Source: Cylindrospermum sp. NIES-4074
GTDB lineage: Bacteria; Cyanobacteriota; Cyanobacteriia; Cyanobacteriales; Nostocaceae
Reading direction: 5' to 3'
NCBI GenBank assembly: GCA_003994795.1
Contig: AP018269.1
Span: 1,987,346 to 2,051,345, forward strand
DNA: 64,000 bases
Part shown: positions 17,505-26,610 of the stretch, in pieces
How the letters are laid out: every line of letters starts with the position of its first letter
Numbering within the stretch: the first letter of the stretch is position 1
Position numbers and translations under genes: made by a program
The notes under the pieces: generated by a model
The model's database searches: none
Told to the model about the DNA's origin: nothing
The model's input: the letters and a program-made list of their open reading frames with translations, nothing else

Positions 17505-18743
17505 ATGTTATTATCACTGTCTTCTCAGAATGTTATCCAGTATCTGCAAGATGCAGGTCTGTGTAGCGCAGAAGATGGCGTATTAGTCGAATCTGAGTTG
17601 CCAGAAAGCAGCAATAAAAATCTCAATTTGCTGGTGACTTTAACAGATAATCGCCAACTGCTGGTTAAACAAGAACGTAATATCAACAATGATGGCAATC
17701 CTCATGAGTTTTTTAATGAGTGGCTGTTTCACCAATTGCTACAGCAGTTTCCCGTTATCGGCAACATTTCGGCGATCGCATCATTAGTGCTACATTTTGA
17801 TGAAGAAAACTCCATCCTTGTCCGCAGTTACCTGAGCGAATATCTGGAACTAAGGCGTTTTCACCAAAATCACGAGATTTTCCCCACAGAAATTGCCACT
17901 GCTATTGGCACAACATTAGCAGGCTTACATCGCGCCACCTTCCAACGTCGAGAATATCGTGATTTCATGGCGACTGCTCCCCAAGGAATGTTTCGCTATA
18001 GCTTCTACAACCCGGCTCAAGGGATAGGCTCTCTGAGTCCAGAAATTTTTGGTATGGTTCCTCACGAAGCACTGCAATTTTATGTTCTCTATCAGCGCTA
18101 TGAGAGTTTGGAATCTGCAATTGCAGACTTGGCCTATGAATGGAATCCTTGCTGCTTGACTCACAACGACCTGAAATTGAACAATATTTTGGTTCATTCT
18201 CGGTGGGAGCAGTTAGATAATTGCTTGGTGCGCCTAATTGATTGGGAAGCTTGCGGTTGGGGAGATCCTGCCTTTGATTTAGGAACTCTGTTAGCTAGCT
18301 ATTTAGAAATTTGGCTTTCAAGTCTGGTTGTAGACCCCACTATTGATTTACAAGAGTCTCTGTGTTTGGCGATGACCCCGCTAGAGGTTCTTCAACCGTC
18401 AATTTTGGCTTTAATTCAGGCTTATCTCGATGCTTTCCCCATGATTTTGGAGTATCGTCCAGATTTTATTGTGCGCGTTGTCCAGTTTGCTGGGTTGGCA
18501 TTAATTCATCAAATTCAGGATGTGATTAAGAGCCGGAAATATTTTGATAATGCTGATATTTGTATGCTCGAAGTTGCCAAAAATCTTTTGACTATGCCAG
18601 AACAAGCTGTGTTGACTATTTTTGGCATCTCTGAGTCGGAGATTCTTCAACCTGTGGACAAATTAGACAAACTCACCCAGCCGGAAAACGAAAAGAAATT
18701 GCTTCGCCTTTATTACGAAAAAACACAACTACGCGGTTGTTAA
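17505..18743 (+). CDS. APH/choline-kinase-fold phosphotransferase (class V lanthipeptide kinase-like)
   Basis: 412 residues with an aminoglycoside-phosphotransferase-like kinase fold. Candidate ATP-site lysine K55 (QLLVKQE); catalytic loop LTHNDLKLNNILVH with D222, K224 and N227; metal-site D246 in LIDWEACGWGDPAFDLG. AAGGAACT lies about 10 bases before the ATG. Directly downstream is a HopA1-domain gene. In class V lanthipeptide clusters (lexapeptide, cacaoidin) an APH-like kinase phosphorylates Ser/Thr and a HopA1-like lyase eliminates the phosphate; that pairing is what is seen here. No transporter, protease or Cys-containing precursor is adjacent, so lanthipeptide production is unproven. 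An alternative is a small-molecule or protein kinase of unrelated role. Confidence 0.8.
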   Translation: MLLSLSSQNVIQYLQDAGLCSAEDGVLVESELPESSNKNLNLLVTLTDNRQLLVKQERNINNDGNPHEFFNEWLFHQLLQQFPVIGNISAIASLVLHFDEENSILVRSYLSEYLELRRFHQNHEIFPTEIATAIGTTLAGLHRATFQRREYRDFMATAPQGMFRYSFYNPAQGIGSLSPEIFGMVPHEALQFYVLYQRYESLESAIADLAYEWNPCCLTHNDLKLNNILVHSRWEQLDNCLVRLIDWEACGWGDPAFDLGTLLASYLEIWLSSLVVDPTIDLQESLCLAMTPLEVLQPSILALIQAYLDAFPMILEYRPDFIVRVVQFAGLALIHQIQDVIKSRKYFDNADICMLEVAKNLLTMPEQAVLTIFGISESEILQPVDKLDKLTQPENEKKLLRLYYEKTQLRGC

Positions 18744-18783
18744 TATCTTTAGCCAAATTGAGTTTTGCGTTGTGAATTGATTA

Positions 18784-19872
18784 ATGCTATATTCTTCTAC
18801 CAATCAAATTTTAACTTCCTTGTTCGATATTGCCAGTAATATCCAGATTGAGCCAAATTTTTCGATTCATCATCCCCATTATCAACCTTTTGCTCTGCCA
18901 TCTAAAGTTGCAGATAGATTTCAGCAAAATTCGGCAGCTTTACAACATAAATATCTGACTCTATTACTGCGAAATTTCCTTTACGGCATCTATTACAATG
19001 GCTCTTTGCAAACAATTTTGGCTGTAAATGGTGATACTGGTAATTTTTCCCCCCACCAAAATTTAGAAAACAATTACAGTGTGGGTATTGATTGGGATTT
19101 TTATGAGCAACTACACAAGTCTAATCATGGTACAGGTTACTATGACCCTAGTTGGCAAGTTTTGCGGCTAGAACCTGATGGTAGTATGGCGGTAACTAAA
19201 GGTGGTTTGACATTATATGTTGAGCCAGATTGCCATTTAAAATCTAGTAAGAAATCGACTAAAGCGGGCGAATTAATTGCCATCTGGATGCCCAAAAATC
19301 GCATAAATAACGGCTGTTACTTGGCTGTGAGCAATATTGGACAGGAACGGCAGGGAAACCCGGATGCTGACTTGGGTGGAGGGCGAATTTACTTTAATTT
19401 TACTCCTGCTGGTGCGATCGCTCTCATGAATAGTCTGACACTGCAACTCAACACCACTGCTATTCCCTTCAGCTTTCAGGTTCTCTACAATCCCACTGCT
19501 TATGGACGCTATGATTCAGGCATACTCTACTTTGAGAGCCATGACTATCCCACCATCCGTAAAATCCTGCAAACTGTTTATGTAGAGCATCAATCTCATT
19601 TTCAGCCAGAAATTCCCTTATTCACTAAATTTTTGGCTCCTGGGTTGAGTTTAGCTGAGGAACCAAGCCAAAAATTTGCCCCACAAGAAAGTTTTGGCAT
19701 GAACCGTTGCCAAATTGTTGCTAATGCTTTATTAGAAGCTTGGCAAAAAGGTAAAAATGCACTTGAAGAACGGATGAGGATCATAGAACAACACTTTGAG
19801 CAGCACTTAATTGATGTGCAGCGTCCTTATCTTAATCCCAGTTCTGAGGATATATATAATCCCCTAAATTGA
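18784..19872 (+). CDS. T3SS effector HopA1-family domain protein (phosphothreonine-lyase-like)
   Basis: 362 residues, of the HopA1 family as I recognise it: FLYGIYYNGSL near residue 60, HGTGYYDPSWQVLRLEPDGSMAVTKGGLTLYV (about 115-147), and YFNFTPAGAIALMNSLTLQLN followed by FSFQVLYNPTAYGRYDSGILYF (about 203-250). The HopA1-like fold resembles the OspF-type phospholyases and serves as the lyase in class V lanthipeptide enzymes. It lies 40 bases after the kinase gene on the same strand, so the two are probably co-transcribed. No signal peptide, so it is likely cytosolic and not itself an exported effector. The family call is fairly firm; activity inferred. Confidence 0.78.
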   Translation: MLYSSTNQILTSLFDIASNIQIEPNFSIHHPHYQPFALPSKVADRFQQNSAALQHKYLTLLLRNFLYGIYYNGSLQTILAVNGDTGNFSPHQNLENNYSVGIDWDFYEQLHKSNHGTGYYDPSWQVLRLEPDGSMAVTKGGLTLYVEPDCHLKSSKKSTKAGELIAIWMPKNRINNGCYLAVSNIGQERQGNPDADLGGGRIYFNFTPAGAIALMNSLTLQLNTTAIPFSFQVLYNPTAYGRYDSGILYFESHDYPTIRKILQTVYVEHQSHFQPEIPLFTKFLAPGLSLAEEPSQKFAPQESFGMNRCQIVANALLEAWQKGKNALEERMRIIEQHFEQHLIDVQRPYLNPSSEDIYNPLN

Positions 19873-20011
19873 GTAGTAAGTGGTAGCTTATTCTTCAGTC
19901 ATTGAAAAATGCGAAAGGGCTGGTACAGTTGAAATATGATACACTGCTAGAAGTCAAACAGCACCTATCGGAAAGACTTACAATAATAGCAGCCACCGAG
20001 AGAGGTGAATT

Positions 20012-20635
20012 ATGGTTCAATCTTTAACGAAACCAGTAACTTTTGCACAATTTATAGATTGGTATCCTGAGACGGGGGTACGCTACGAACTGCATAATGG
20101 GGTAATTGTTGAAATGACACCGCCAATAGGAGATCATGAGGAGATTGTTGGATTTTTAGTTGAAGAACTAGTCACGGAATATAGACGGCTAAAGCTTCCT
20201 TATTTCATTCCTAAAACCGCATTTGTTAAACCCCCTGAAGCAGACTCAGCTTATTCACCGGATGTGCTGCTATTAAATCGCTCTAACTTAGTGAACGAAA
20301 CGTTTTGGAAGCAAGGATCTACAGTTAGCCAAGCAGCATCAATTCCCTTGGTAATCGAGGTTGTCAGCACTAACTGGAGAACTGATTATTTAACCAAAGT
20401 GAATGACTTTGAGGTAATAGGTATTCCTGAATACTGGATTGTTGATTATTTGGCATTGGGAGGTAGGCGCTTCATCGGTAATCCCAAACAACCAACTATA
20501 TCAATTTATTCCTTGATTGAGGGTGAATACCAAGTTAATCAGTTTAGGAGTGATGACAAGATAATATCACCAACCTTCCCCGATTTGAGCTTGACTGCTG
20601 AAGATATTTTTCGGGCTGGTATCACGATTTCGTAG
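20012..20635 (+). CDS. Uma2 family (DUF820) PD-(D/E)XK-fold protein
   Basis: 207 residues with the Uma2 layout: FIDWYPETGVRYELHNGVIVEMTPP at the N-terminus, YSPDVLLL (about 86-93) with the candidate catalytic Asp, and PLVIEVVSTNWRTDYLTKVNDFEVIGIPEYWIVDYL (about 110-147) with the Glu and Lys of the nuclease-like site. GAGAGGTG precedes the ATG. The family is greatly expanded in cyanobacteria and mostly uncharacterised; a nuclease role is predicted from fold only. The gene stands alone, followed by a strong hairpin at 20641-20672. Confidence 0.9.
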   Translation: MVQSLTKPVTFAQFIDWYPETGVRYELHNGVIVEMTPPIGDHEEIVGFLVEELVTEYRRLKLPYFIPKTAFVKPPEADSAYSPDVLLLNRSNLVNETFWKQGSTVSQAASIPLVIEVVSTNWRTDYLTKVNDFEVIGIPEYWIVDYLALGGRRFIGNPKQPTISIYSLIEGEYQVNQFRSDDKIISPTFPDLSLTAEDIFRAGITIS

Positions 20636-21088
20636 GGCGGGCGTCTCGCCTGCCCCCGAACAGGCGAGACGCCTGTTCTACATAATATTTGAGATACTTT
20701 TGAAGTTGGAAGACTCTACATGTTTGGTTAAGGCTTGAGTCATAACTTATGCCATTTGCTGTAGTAAATATAACTCTTTTCCTTGCTGTGACTCAGGTGC
20801 TTGAGTCGGATGATGCGATCGCAGAATTGAGAAAAGGACATTATACTCAGTATTGTAGTGCGTTCGGGTAGCGTGCCGTAGGCGATCGCTAATCTTGTAG
20901 ATAACGGCGTGTAACTCACCAGCCATGCAGTGCTATTTCATTCTCATCTAGCCCGCCTCAGAATTCATTCTGAGGCGGTTTTGGGACTGGTGCAAGATGT
21001 CAGCATAATCAACATGAATAACTGATAAATATTATTATTACAGTAAAATTAGTTTGTAGAGCAGGCAAGATGCCTGCTTTTCGTTTTT
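20636..21088. repeat. Intergenic region with several palindromes, including a terminator-like hairpin
   Basis: GCGTCTCGCCTG (20641-20652) pairs with CAGGCGAGACGC (20661-20672), an arrangement also hinted at near 1474. CCGCCTCAGAAT (20953-20964) pairs with ATTCTGAGGCGG (20967-20978) and is followed by TTTT, resembling a rho-independent terminator. The sequence left of this stem (TTTCATTCTCATCTAG) matches the left end of the element at 49069-49231, so it may be a partial copy. No gene is supported. Confidence 0.65.
20953..20982 (+). terminator. Terminator-like hairpin with T-run
   Basis: A 12-bp GC-rich stem with a nominal 2-base loop (in practice opened) followed by TTTT. It lies about 310 bases after the Uma2 gene and 120 before the thioesterase gene, so its host transcript is unclear, and it may simply be an element end. 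Confidence 0.4.
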
Positions 21089-21106
21089 ATGAGGAAATTT
21101 TGCAAA

Positions 21107-21556
21107 ATGGTTTTTACATATAACCGCACAGTTCGCTTTCCTGATACTGATGCTGCTGGGGTAGTTTATTTTGCTAATGTTTTGAGCATTTGTCATGAAG
21201 CTTATGAAGCATCTCTAGGAGGATCAGGTATTAATCTCAAGAATTTTTTTACTAATCCATCTGTGGCTTTTCCTGTTGTTCAGGCTAGTGTAGATTTCTT
21301 TCGTCCGATGTTTTGCGGTGATAATTTGGTGGTTGGTTTAATACCGCAAAAATTAGGTTTTGGGAAGTTTGAAATTACCTATGAAATTACGGTGGATGAA
21401 TTTGTAGTTGCTAAGGCAATTACTAGGCACGTTTGCATTGATGCGGGTACTAGAAGTAAGCAAGAGTTGCCTGATGATATCAGTCAGTGGTTGGAAACGA
21501 ACCGCAGAGACGCTGAGGGCGCAGAGAGAAGAAAGTCGAGGGAGGAGATTATGTAG
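21107..21556 (+). CDS. Hotdog acyl-CoA thioesterase, likely DHNA-CoA thioesterase
   Basis: A 149-residue hotdog protein when started at the ATG at 21107, which has GAGGA about ten bases upstream; an ATG at 21089 would add six residues. The motif [27 protein letters not shown] carries the active-site Asp of the 4-hydroxybenzoyl-CoA thioesterase family. In cyanobacteria this family supplies 1,4-dihydroxy-2-naphthoyl-CoA hydrolase for phylloquinone, and the adjacent menE-menC-menA genes support that role. The last about 20 residues ([17 protein letters not shown]) are encoded by a dispersed GAACCGCAGAGACGC-type repeat and are not part of the fold. Its 3' end overlaps the convergent menE by 8 bases. 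Confidence 0.88.
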   Translation: MVFTYNRTVRFPDTDAAGVVYFANVLSICHEAYEASLGGSGINLKNFFTNPSVAFPVVQASVDFFRPMFCGDNLVVGLIPQKLGFGKFEITYEITVDEFVVAKAITRHVCIDAGTRSKQELPDDISQWLETNRRDAEGAERRKSREEIM

Positions 21557-22913
21557 GGGTATTTGTGAGTAATTTTATGGCGATTTGCTGTAGTTGTTGA
21601 CGGTTGATTTTACCTTGGGCGTTGCGGGGTAAGTTTTGTAGGGGAATCCAGTTTTTGGGAATTTTAAATTTACTGAGTTGATTTTTGAGTAGGGTTTGAA
21701 TTTCTAAGCTAGATGTGTTTGAGTTTTTGGGAATGTATACGACTGTTAATGCTTGTCCCCAGTGTTTATCTGGGATGCCAATGACACATACATCAATTAC
21801 CATTTGGGTTTCTCTGATGGCTGCTTCAATTTCTGTGGGGTAAATATTTTCACCACCGGAAATTATTTTTTCGCTGCTACGTCCGACAATATTTAAATAG
21901 CCTTGCTCATCTAAAAAGCCTAAATCATCTACTGAGAATTTATCCTGATTTTCCCAAGTTTGGGGATAGTAACCAAGGGCTAATGATGTAGAATGAATAG
22001 TGATATTTCCGATTTCATTTGGTTTTAAAGCTTTTCCTTGGGCATTATGAATTGTGATTTGGGCATGGGGGAGAATTTGACCACTATTTTGTTTACCCTG
22101 AAGGAAATCATCAGGTTTGAGGGTGGCAATTTGAGAGGCTGTTTCTGTCATGCCATAAGTTGGTGCTAATCTAATGTTGTGGAATCTGGCTTTTTCTAGT
22201 AGTTCTTGCCAAGCTGGCGCACCTCCTAAAAGTACGGTTGAAAATTGGGATATCCAAGAGGTTAATTCTGGACTTTCTAGAAGACGTTGTAATTGGGTGG
22301 GAACTAAAGATATAAAAAAATCGCTAATTTCAATATTATCTAGTTGATGATTTTCTATAGATTTAAATGGTAATATAGCTAGTTTACCGCCAGTTGTAAA
22401 AGACCGCATAAATTGCATTAAACCGCTAACATGATAGAGCGGCAATACACAAAATGAGTTAACTTGTTTTAGCTGAAAATATGCTGTAAATCCCTGCACA
22501 GATGCCATCAGTGTTTCCCAAGTATGGATGGCGAATTTTATTTTTCCAGATGAACCACCCGTAGGAATCATGATTCTGTGGGTAATGGGTAATTGGTAAT
22601 GGGTAATTGGTAATGGGTAATTGTTTCCTAAGCCCCAAACTATATCTGGCTGCACTAAATCAAAGACTTGTTGCCATTCCTGTTTTCCCCAGTCGGGGTT
22701 ACAAAGAAATACTTGGCAGTTAGCTGCACAAGCGGCGATAAAACTTGCTAAAAAACGTACTGGTTCGCGTTCGGCTAAGATAATTTTTTGTGGGGGTTTC
22801 TGTGTTAGTTCTAAATATAATTCTGTTGCTATATGCTGAAATTGCTGGCTGTTGTCACTGATGAGCCAATCATGATTTTTATAATTTTGTAAATAGTCTA
22901 GCGCTCGTTCCAT
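21549..22913 (-). CDS. menE: 2-succinylbenzoate-CoA ligase (MenE)
   Basis: A 454-residue adenylate-forming ligase that activates o-succinylbenzoate with CoA in phylloquinone synthesis. Visible motifs: P-loop-like [16 protein letters not shown] (about 115-130), [13 protein letters not shown] (about 231-243), [34 protein letters not shown] (about 330-365) and the C-terminal lysine in [13 protein letters not shown]. Residues about 98-112 ([15 protein letters not shown]) come from three copies of a 14-base repeat (22581-22623), an insertion not expected in the family. It starts 16 bases before the menC stop, suggesting translational coupling in a menA-menC-menE operon. Confidence 0.93.
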   Translation of the reverse strand: MERALDYLQNYKNHDWLISDNSQQFQHIATELYLELTQKPPQKIILAEREPVRFLASFIAACAANCQVFLCNPDWGKQEWQQVFDLVQPDIVWGLGNNYPLPITHYQLPITHRIMIPTGGSSGKIKFAIHTWETLMASVQGFTAYFQLKQVNSFCVLPLYHVSGLMQFMRSFTTGGKLAILPFKSIENHQLDNIEISDFFISLVPTQLQRLLESPELTSWISQFSTVLLGGAPAWQELLEKARFHNIRLAPTYGMTETASQIATLKPDDFLQGKQNSGQILPHAQITIHNAQGKALKPNEIGNITIHSTSLALGYYPQTWENQDKFSVDDLGFLDEQGYLNIVGRSSEKIISGGENIYPTEIEAAIRETQMVIDVCVIGIPDKHWGQALTVVYIPKNSNTSSLEIQTLLKNQLSKFKIPKNWIPLQNLPRNAQGKINRQQLQQIAIKLLTNTPT

Positions 22914-23872
22914 AGAGTTTGAAGCCAGTTTGATTCTTCTGGTGCAAAATAGTGGTTAGTACCAAAACCAACTGCCCGATTTGGTGGTGATAATTCTGCT
23001 GCTAATTGGAGGGCGGCTTGTCTACCAATTGCGGTTTCAAATACTGATGAAAATACTAAATCAAGTTGATGTTGTTGGCAAAATTGACGCAGACGGGATG
23101 GGGAACCAACGATCGCAGGTTTAATAACGAAAATTCCTCTCCAACCTTGCTGGAAGCAGCTTTTGAGTTGTTGCAGTGTGGCTACAGATTCATCTAAGGC
23201 GATGGCTACGCCCGCCGCAGGCATCGCACTCTCAAAGCACTCACTCAACCTCAACATCCCCTCGAAATCCCCAACCGGTAAGGGTTGTTCGATAAATTCA
23301 ATGCGGGATTTCAGGTTGTCACACCTCCCCAGCCATAACTTAGCTTCCTCATAACTGAGTCCACCATTAGCATCTAACCGCAGTTTGGCGGAGTTTGGCA
23401 AGGTGCGAGTCAGTAAGTCAAAAATTTCTAGTTCTTTTGCAATCGCATCAACGCCAATTTTCCATTTAAATGTCCTATATCCCTCTAACCAGAGGTTTTT
23501 CCATTGATTTAGCGCCGCCTCTCCCGCTGGTAATAAGCCGCTGTAGGTGAGGTTGTGGGGATGCGTCATTTCTACCCCTACCCTCTCTAAAGCTGATTCC
23601 AAGCCAAATTGACAAGCAGGTAAGTTATCAGGGATGGCGAAAATCGCCTCTGCTGTGATTTGGGCTGGTATTTGGTGACAAAATTCTAAAGCCTGTTCTA
23701 GAGTTTCCGAACCAAACCAACTGATAGGGGCAATTTCTCCCCAACCGACTTTACCTGCTGCATCGGTGAGACGGAGGATAATGCTGTCGCGGATTTCCCA
23801 AACGCCATGATTGGTAATTAGCGATCGCCTAAATTTACGCCGATAAGGACGAAATTCAAATTTATAAGCCAT
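22898..23872 (-). CDS. menC: o-succinylbenzoate synthase (MenC)
   Basis: An enolase-superfamily enzyme that dehydrates SHCHC to o-succinylbenzoate. The chosen start is the ATG at 23872 (MAYKFEFRPYRRKF), which overlaps the menA stop as TAATG and matches homologues; an upstream start at 23914 would add 14 unrelated residues. Expected residues: the KxK-type lysine region TFKWKIGVDA, then metal ligands in LRLDANGGL, EFIEQPLP and ALDESV, and the final lysine in FVIKPAIVG. A stretch CFESAMPAAGVAI before ALDES is encoded by a dispersed GGCGATGGCTACGCCCGCC-type repeat (about 23197-23228) and looks like an in-frame insertion. The protein is 324 residues. Confidence 0.92.
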   Translation of the reverse strand: MAYKFEFRPYRRKFRRSLITNHGVWEIRDSIILRLTDAAGKVGWGEIAPISWFGSETLEQALEFCHQIPAQITAEAIFAIPDNLPACQFGLESALERVGVEMTHPHNLTYSGLLPAGEAALNQWKNLWLEGYRTFKWKIGVDAIAKELEIFDLLTRTLPNSAKLRLDANGGLSYEEAKLWLGRCDNLKSRIEFIEQPLPVGDFEGMLRLSECFESAMPAAGVAIALDESVATLQQLKSCFQQGWRGIFVIKPAIVGSPSRLRQFCQQHQLDLVFSSVFETAIGRQAALQLAAELSPPNRAVGFGTNHYFAPEESNWLQTLWNER

Positions 23873-24771
23873 TAGCCAAGGATAAAGCCCACACCCAGCA
23901 GTAAGCAACTCCAAAAATGCACCGCAACGGCGATAAATTTACAATTACTGACTTTTTCCGGCTGGTTGTGATTTTCTTGAACGTGGCGGCATAATTTAAT
24001 CGCAAAGGGTAAACTCACCCAACTTAATAAAGTCCAAACCGGGAAAAACCCCAACAGCACAAACAGCAATGTTAGCGGATAAATGCTACTAGTAAACCAA
24101 GTCAGCAGTTTAGCACCGTTGGCGGTACCTAAACGGACAATAGGCGATCGCTTTCCTGCGGCTATATCATCCTTAACTTGGTGGAAGTGTGAGCAAAATA
24201 AAATTAAACTTGTGGCAATGCCGACAATTACAGCAGCAGCTAAATTCGTGATTGACCAAGTTTGAGTTTGGCTATAGTATGCAGCCCCCATCCCCAAGGG
24301 GCCAAAGGCAAAAAAGCAGAGAATTTCCCCCAAACCCTGGTATCCTAAGCGAAAGGGCGGCCCTTGGTACATATAGCCCACAGCACAACACAGCAGAATT
24401 AGACCAATGACGGTGGGATCTTGCTGCAAAATAGCGATCGCCATTATTCCCAACAACCCCAACCCTAAACATAAATTTCCTAACCAAAATACTAATGATT
24501 TTTTGCCAGTTAGGTTTACCAAAGAATGATGTTTATTTTCATCAATCCCTGTTTCTGAATCAAAGACATCATTACTGATATTTTCCCACGCCAGAATTAA
24601 AATTGCCGCAGCTACAAAAATAAAAAATACTGCTCCATTAAAAACTTTGGTTTCCTTAAAAGCTATCGCTGTTCCTACCCAAATGGGCATAATAGCAACG
24701 CTATACATTGGCGGTTTAATTGCCGCCATCCATAACTTAGTATTAGGATATAAAATGTGCTTGGTAGTCAT
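23872..24771 (-). CDS. menA: DHNA phytyltransferase (MenA)
   Basis: 299 residues, a UbiA-family membrane prenyltransferase, transferring the phytyl chain to dihydroxynaphthoate in phylloquinone synthesis. The polyprenyl-diphosphate site is visible as NDVFDSETGIDENKHHSLVNLTGKKS (about 65-92); a second aspartate-rich stretch HFHQVKDDIAAGKRSPIVRLG lies near 195-215. Eight to nine hydrophobic segments fill the rest. It is the first gene of the minus-strand menA-menC-menE set and is divergent from menF, 412 bases away, so both promoters lie in that gap. Confidence 0.93.
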   Translation of the reverse strand: MTTKHILYPNTKLWMAAIKPPMYSVAIMPIWVGTAIAFKETKVFNGAVFFIFVAAAILILAWENISNDVFDSETGIDENKHHSLVNLTGKKSLVFWLGNLCLGLGLLGIMAIAILQQDPTVIGLILLCCAVGYMYQGPPFRLGYQGLGEILCFFAFGPLGMGAAYYSQTQTWSITNLAAAVIVGIATSLILFCSHFHQVKDDIAAGKRSPIVRLGTANGAKLLTWFTSSIYPLTLLFVLLGFFPVWTLLSWVSLPFAIKLCRHVQENHNQPEKVSNCKFIAVAVHFWSCLLLGVGFILG

Positions 24772-25183
24772 TAGTGCTAATTAATTAAATTGCCAGAAAT
24801 ATCCACATACGTTAAATTTTATGAGTTTTAGAGACACCAAATGTTGTTTAGAGCACTTTGTGTGGTAATAGGTAATGAGAAGACTCCACAGTTAAATCTG
24901 CTGGCACCTTAACCAGGACGCCATATTTGTTTACGCTGTGCGTCTCAAAATACATCTTTTCTCTTTCTCCATAAATAAAATTTAGGCAGAACTGTATCCC
25001 TTGAGATTAGGAATTCGGAATTAGTACCCAATCTCCTATCTTAGTCAAGTTCTGGGAACACCAAAAACAAGGTAAACCATACTCTTGTGAAATAGCAACT
25101 GAATATGTTACCTGTAGAAATACGACCACGTTTAATTACACTTTAGGAAGATATCTTAAAAAAAATTTACTATTAATAGATCC
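24772..25183. other. Divergent intergenic region between menA and menF
   Basis: 412 bases expected to hold both promoters of the phylloquinone genes. It is AT-rich, with no repeat family recognised, no hairpin followed by a T-run and no frame with support. Confidence 0.5.
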
Positions 25184-26599
25184 ATGACAGTTTCACCATG
25201 TCGCAGTAACTTCCTTGTAGAACACAGAGACCTATACCAATTTCTGTCAGCAGTTCAGGAAAATTGCTGTCAAAATAATGGTGAGCAAATTGTGAGTATT
25301 TCTCTGGAACTTGATTTAGTTGACCCCCTAGTTGTATTCAATAAACTAGCGCAAGCAAATGAAATAAATTTTTACTTTGAGAACAAAGGCAAAGGAGAAG
25401 CCATCGCGGCCATTGATACTATAGCCGAATTACGCAGTGATGGCATAGAGCGCTTTACTCAAGCTGAAGATTTTATCAAAAATTGTCTAAAAAATATCAT
25501 TAATTTTAGTAACGCTAACTTACCATTTTCTGGCCCTCACTTTTTTTGTTACTTCAGTTTTTTTAATCAGAAATCTCAAATAGATTATCCATTTCCATCA
25601 ACTACCATTTTTCTGCCCCGTTGGCAAATATCTTTAAAAAATCAACGCTCTATATTAGTAGCGAATACAATCATTAATGCTAGCGCCAATATTCCCAAAA
25701 TCTTGCAAACCTTGGGGAGTAAAATTGAAACTATCAACTCTTTAGCAGATGCTGTTCCCAAGATTGATTTTTTTAGCGCAAATTTCCGCCAAACGTCTGT
25801 TACCAATGCTGATCAATTTAAACGCTCAGTTGTGTCAGCTTTGGAACAAATCCGCTCTAGCCGTTTAAGTAAAATCGTTTTGGCAGATGTACTAGATGTC
25901 AGATTAAGCAAGAATTTCAACTTATTCAAATCTTTAGACAATCTGCGACAACTTCACCCTAATTGTTGTGTTTTTTCTACAAGTAATGGACAAGGACAAA
26001 ACTTTATTGGTGCTAGTCCAGAACGTTTAATTAGTATTCACCAACAACAGTTAATTACTGATGCTTTGGCGGGTTCTGCACCACGAGGTAAAACCCCAGC
26101 GGAAGACGCAACAAATGCTAATAAATTAGTCAATAGTGCTAAAGAAAGACATGAGCATAAACTAGTAATTGATTTCATTACTCAACGTTTATCTCAGCTA
26201 GGTTTGTTACCCCAAGTGTTAGCACCACGCCTGAGGCAGCTATCAAATATCCAGCATTTATGGACACCAATTAGCGCTGTAGTTCCCGCAAACGTCCATC
26301 CACTCAAAATTGTTGCTCAACTGCATCCTACACCAGCGGTTGCTGGTGCAGCTAGAGATGTGGCTTGTGAGGAAATTCGGCGTTATGAACGCTTTGAGAG
26401 GGGTTTGTATGCAGCACCTTTGGGTTGGGTAGACGCTGAAGGTAACTGTGAGTTTATTGTCGGGATTCGTTCAGCGCTGATAAATGGCGATCGCGCTAGA
26501 CTATATGCAGGTGCCGGTATTGTCGCAGGTTCTGACCCTGAAAAAGAATTCGCAGAGGTACAGCTTAAACTTCAGGCTTTACTCAAAGCATTAGTTTAA
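25184..26599 (+). CDS. menF: Isochorismate synthase (MenF)
   Basis: 471 residues, of the chorismate-binding family. It converts chorismate to isochorismate, the first committed step of phylloquinone synthesis. The C-terminal catalytic half shows SRLSKIVLADVLDVRL, FIGASPERLISI, LAGSAPRGKTPAEDATNANKL, KERHEHKLVIDFI, LHPTPAVAGAARD and ERGLYAAPLGWVDAEGNCEFIVGIRSALI, containing the magnesium-binding glutamates and general acid/base lysine expected. The N-terminal 150 residues are less conserved. It is divergent from menA and probably transcribed alone. Identification is firm; a salicylate or enterobactin enzyme is unlikely given the men neighbours. Confidence 0.93.
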   Translation: MTVSPCRSNFLVEHRDLYQFLSAVQENCCQNNGEQIVSISLELDLVDPLVVFNKLAQANEINFYFENKGKGEAIAAIDTIAELRSDGIERFTQAEDFIKNCLKNIINFSNANLPFSGPHFFCYFSFFNQKSQIDYPFPSTTIFLPRWQISLKNQRSILVANTIINASANIPKILQTLGSKIETINSLADAVPKIDFFSANFRQTSVTNADQFKRSVVSALEQIRSSRLSKIVLADVLDVRLSKNFNLFKSLDNLRQLHPNCCVFSTSNGQGQNFIGASPERLISIHQQQLITDALAGSAPRGKTPAEDATNANKLVNSAKERHEHKLVIDFITQRLSQLGLLPQVLAPRLRQLSNIQHLWTPISAVVPANVHPLKIVAQLHPTPAVAGAARDVACEEIRRYERFERGLYAAPLGWVDAEGNCEFIVGIRSALINGDRARLYAGAGIVAGSDPEKEFAEVQLKLQALLKALV

Positions 26600-26610
26600 A
26601 ACTTCGTAAT

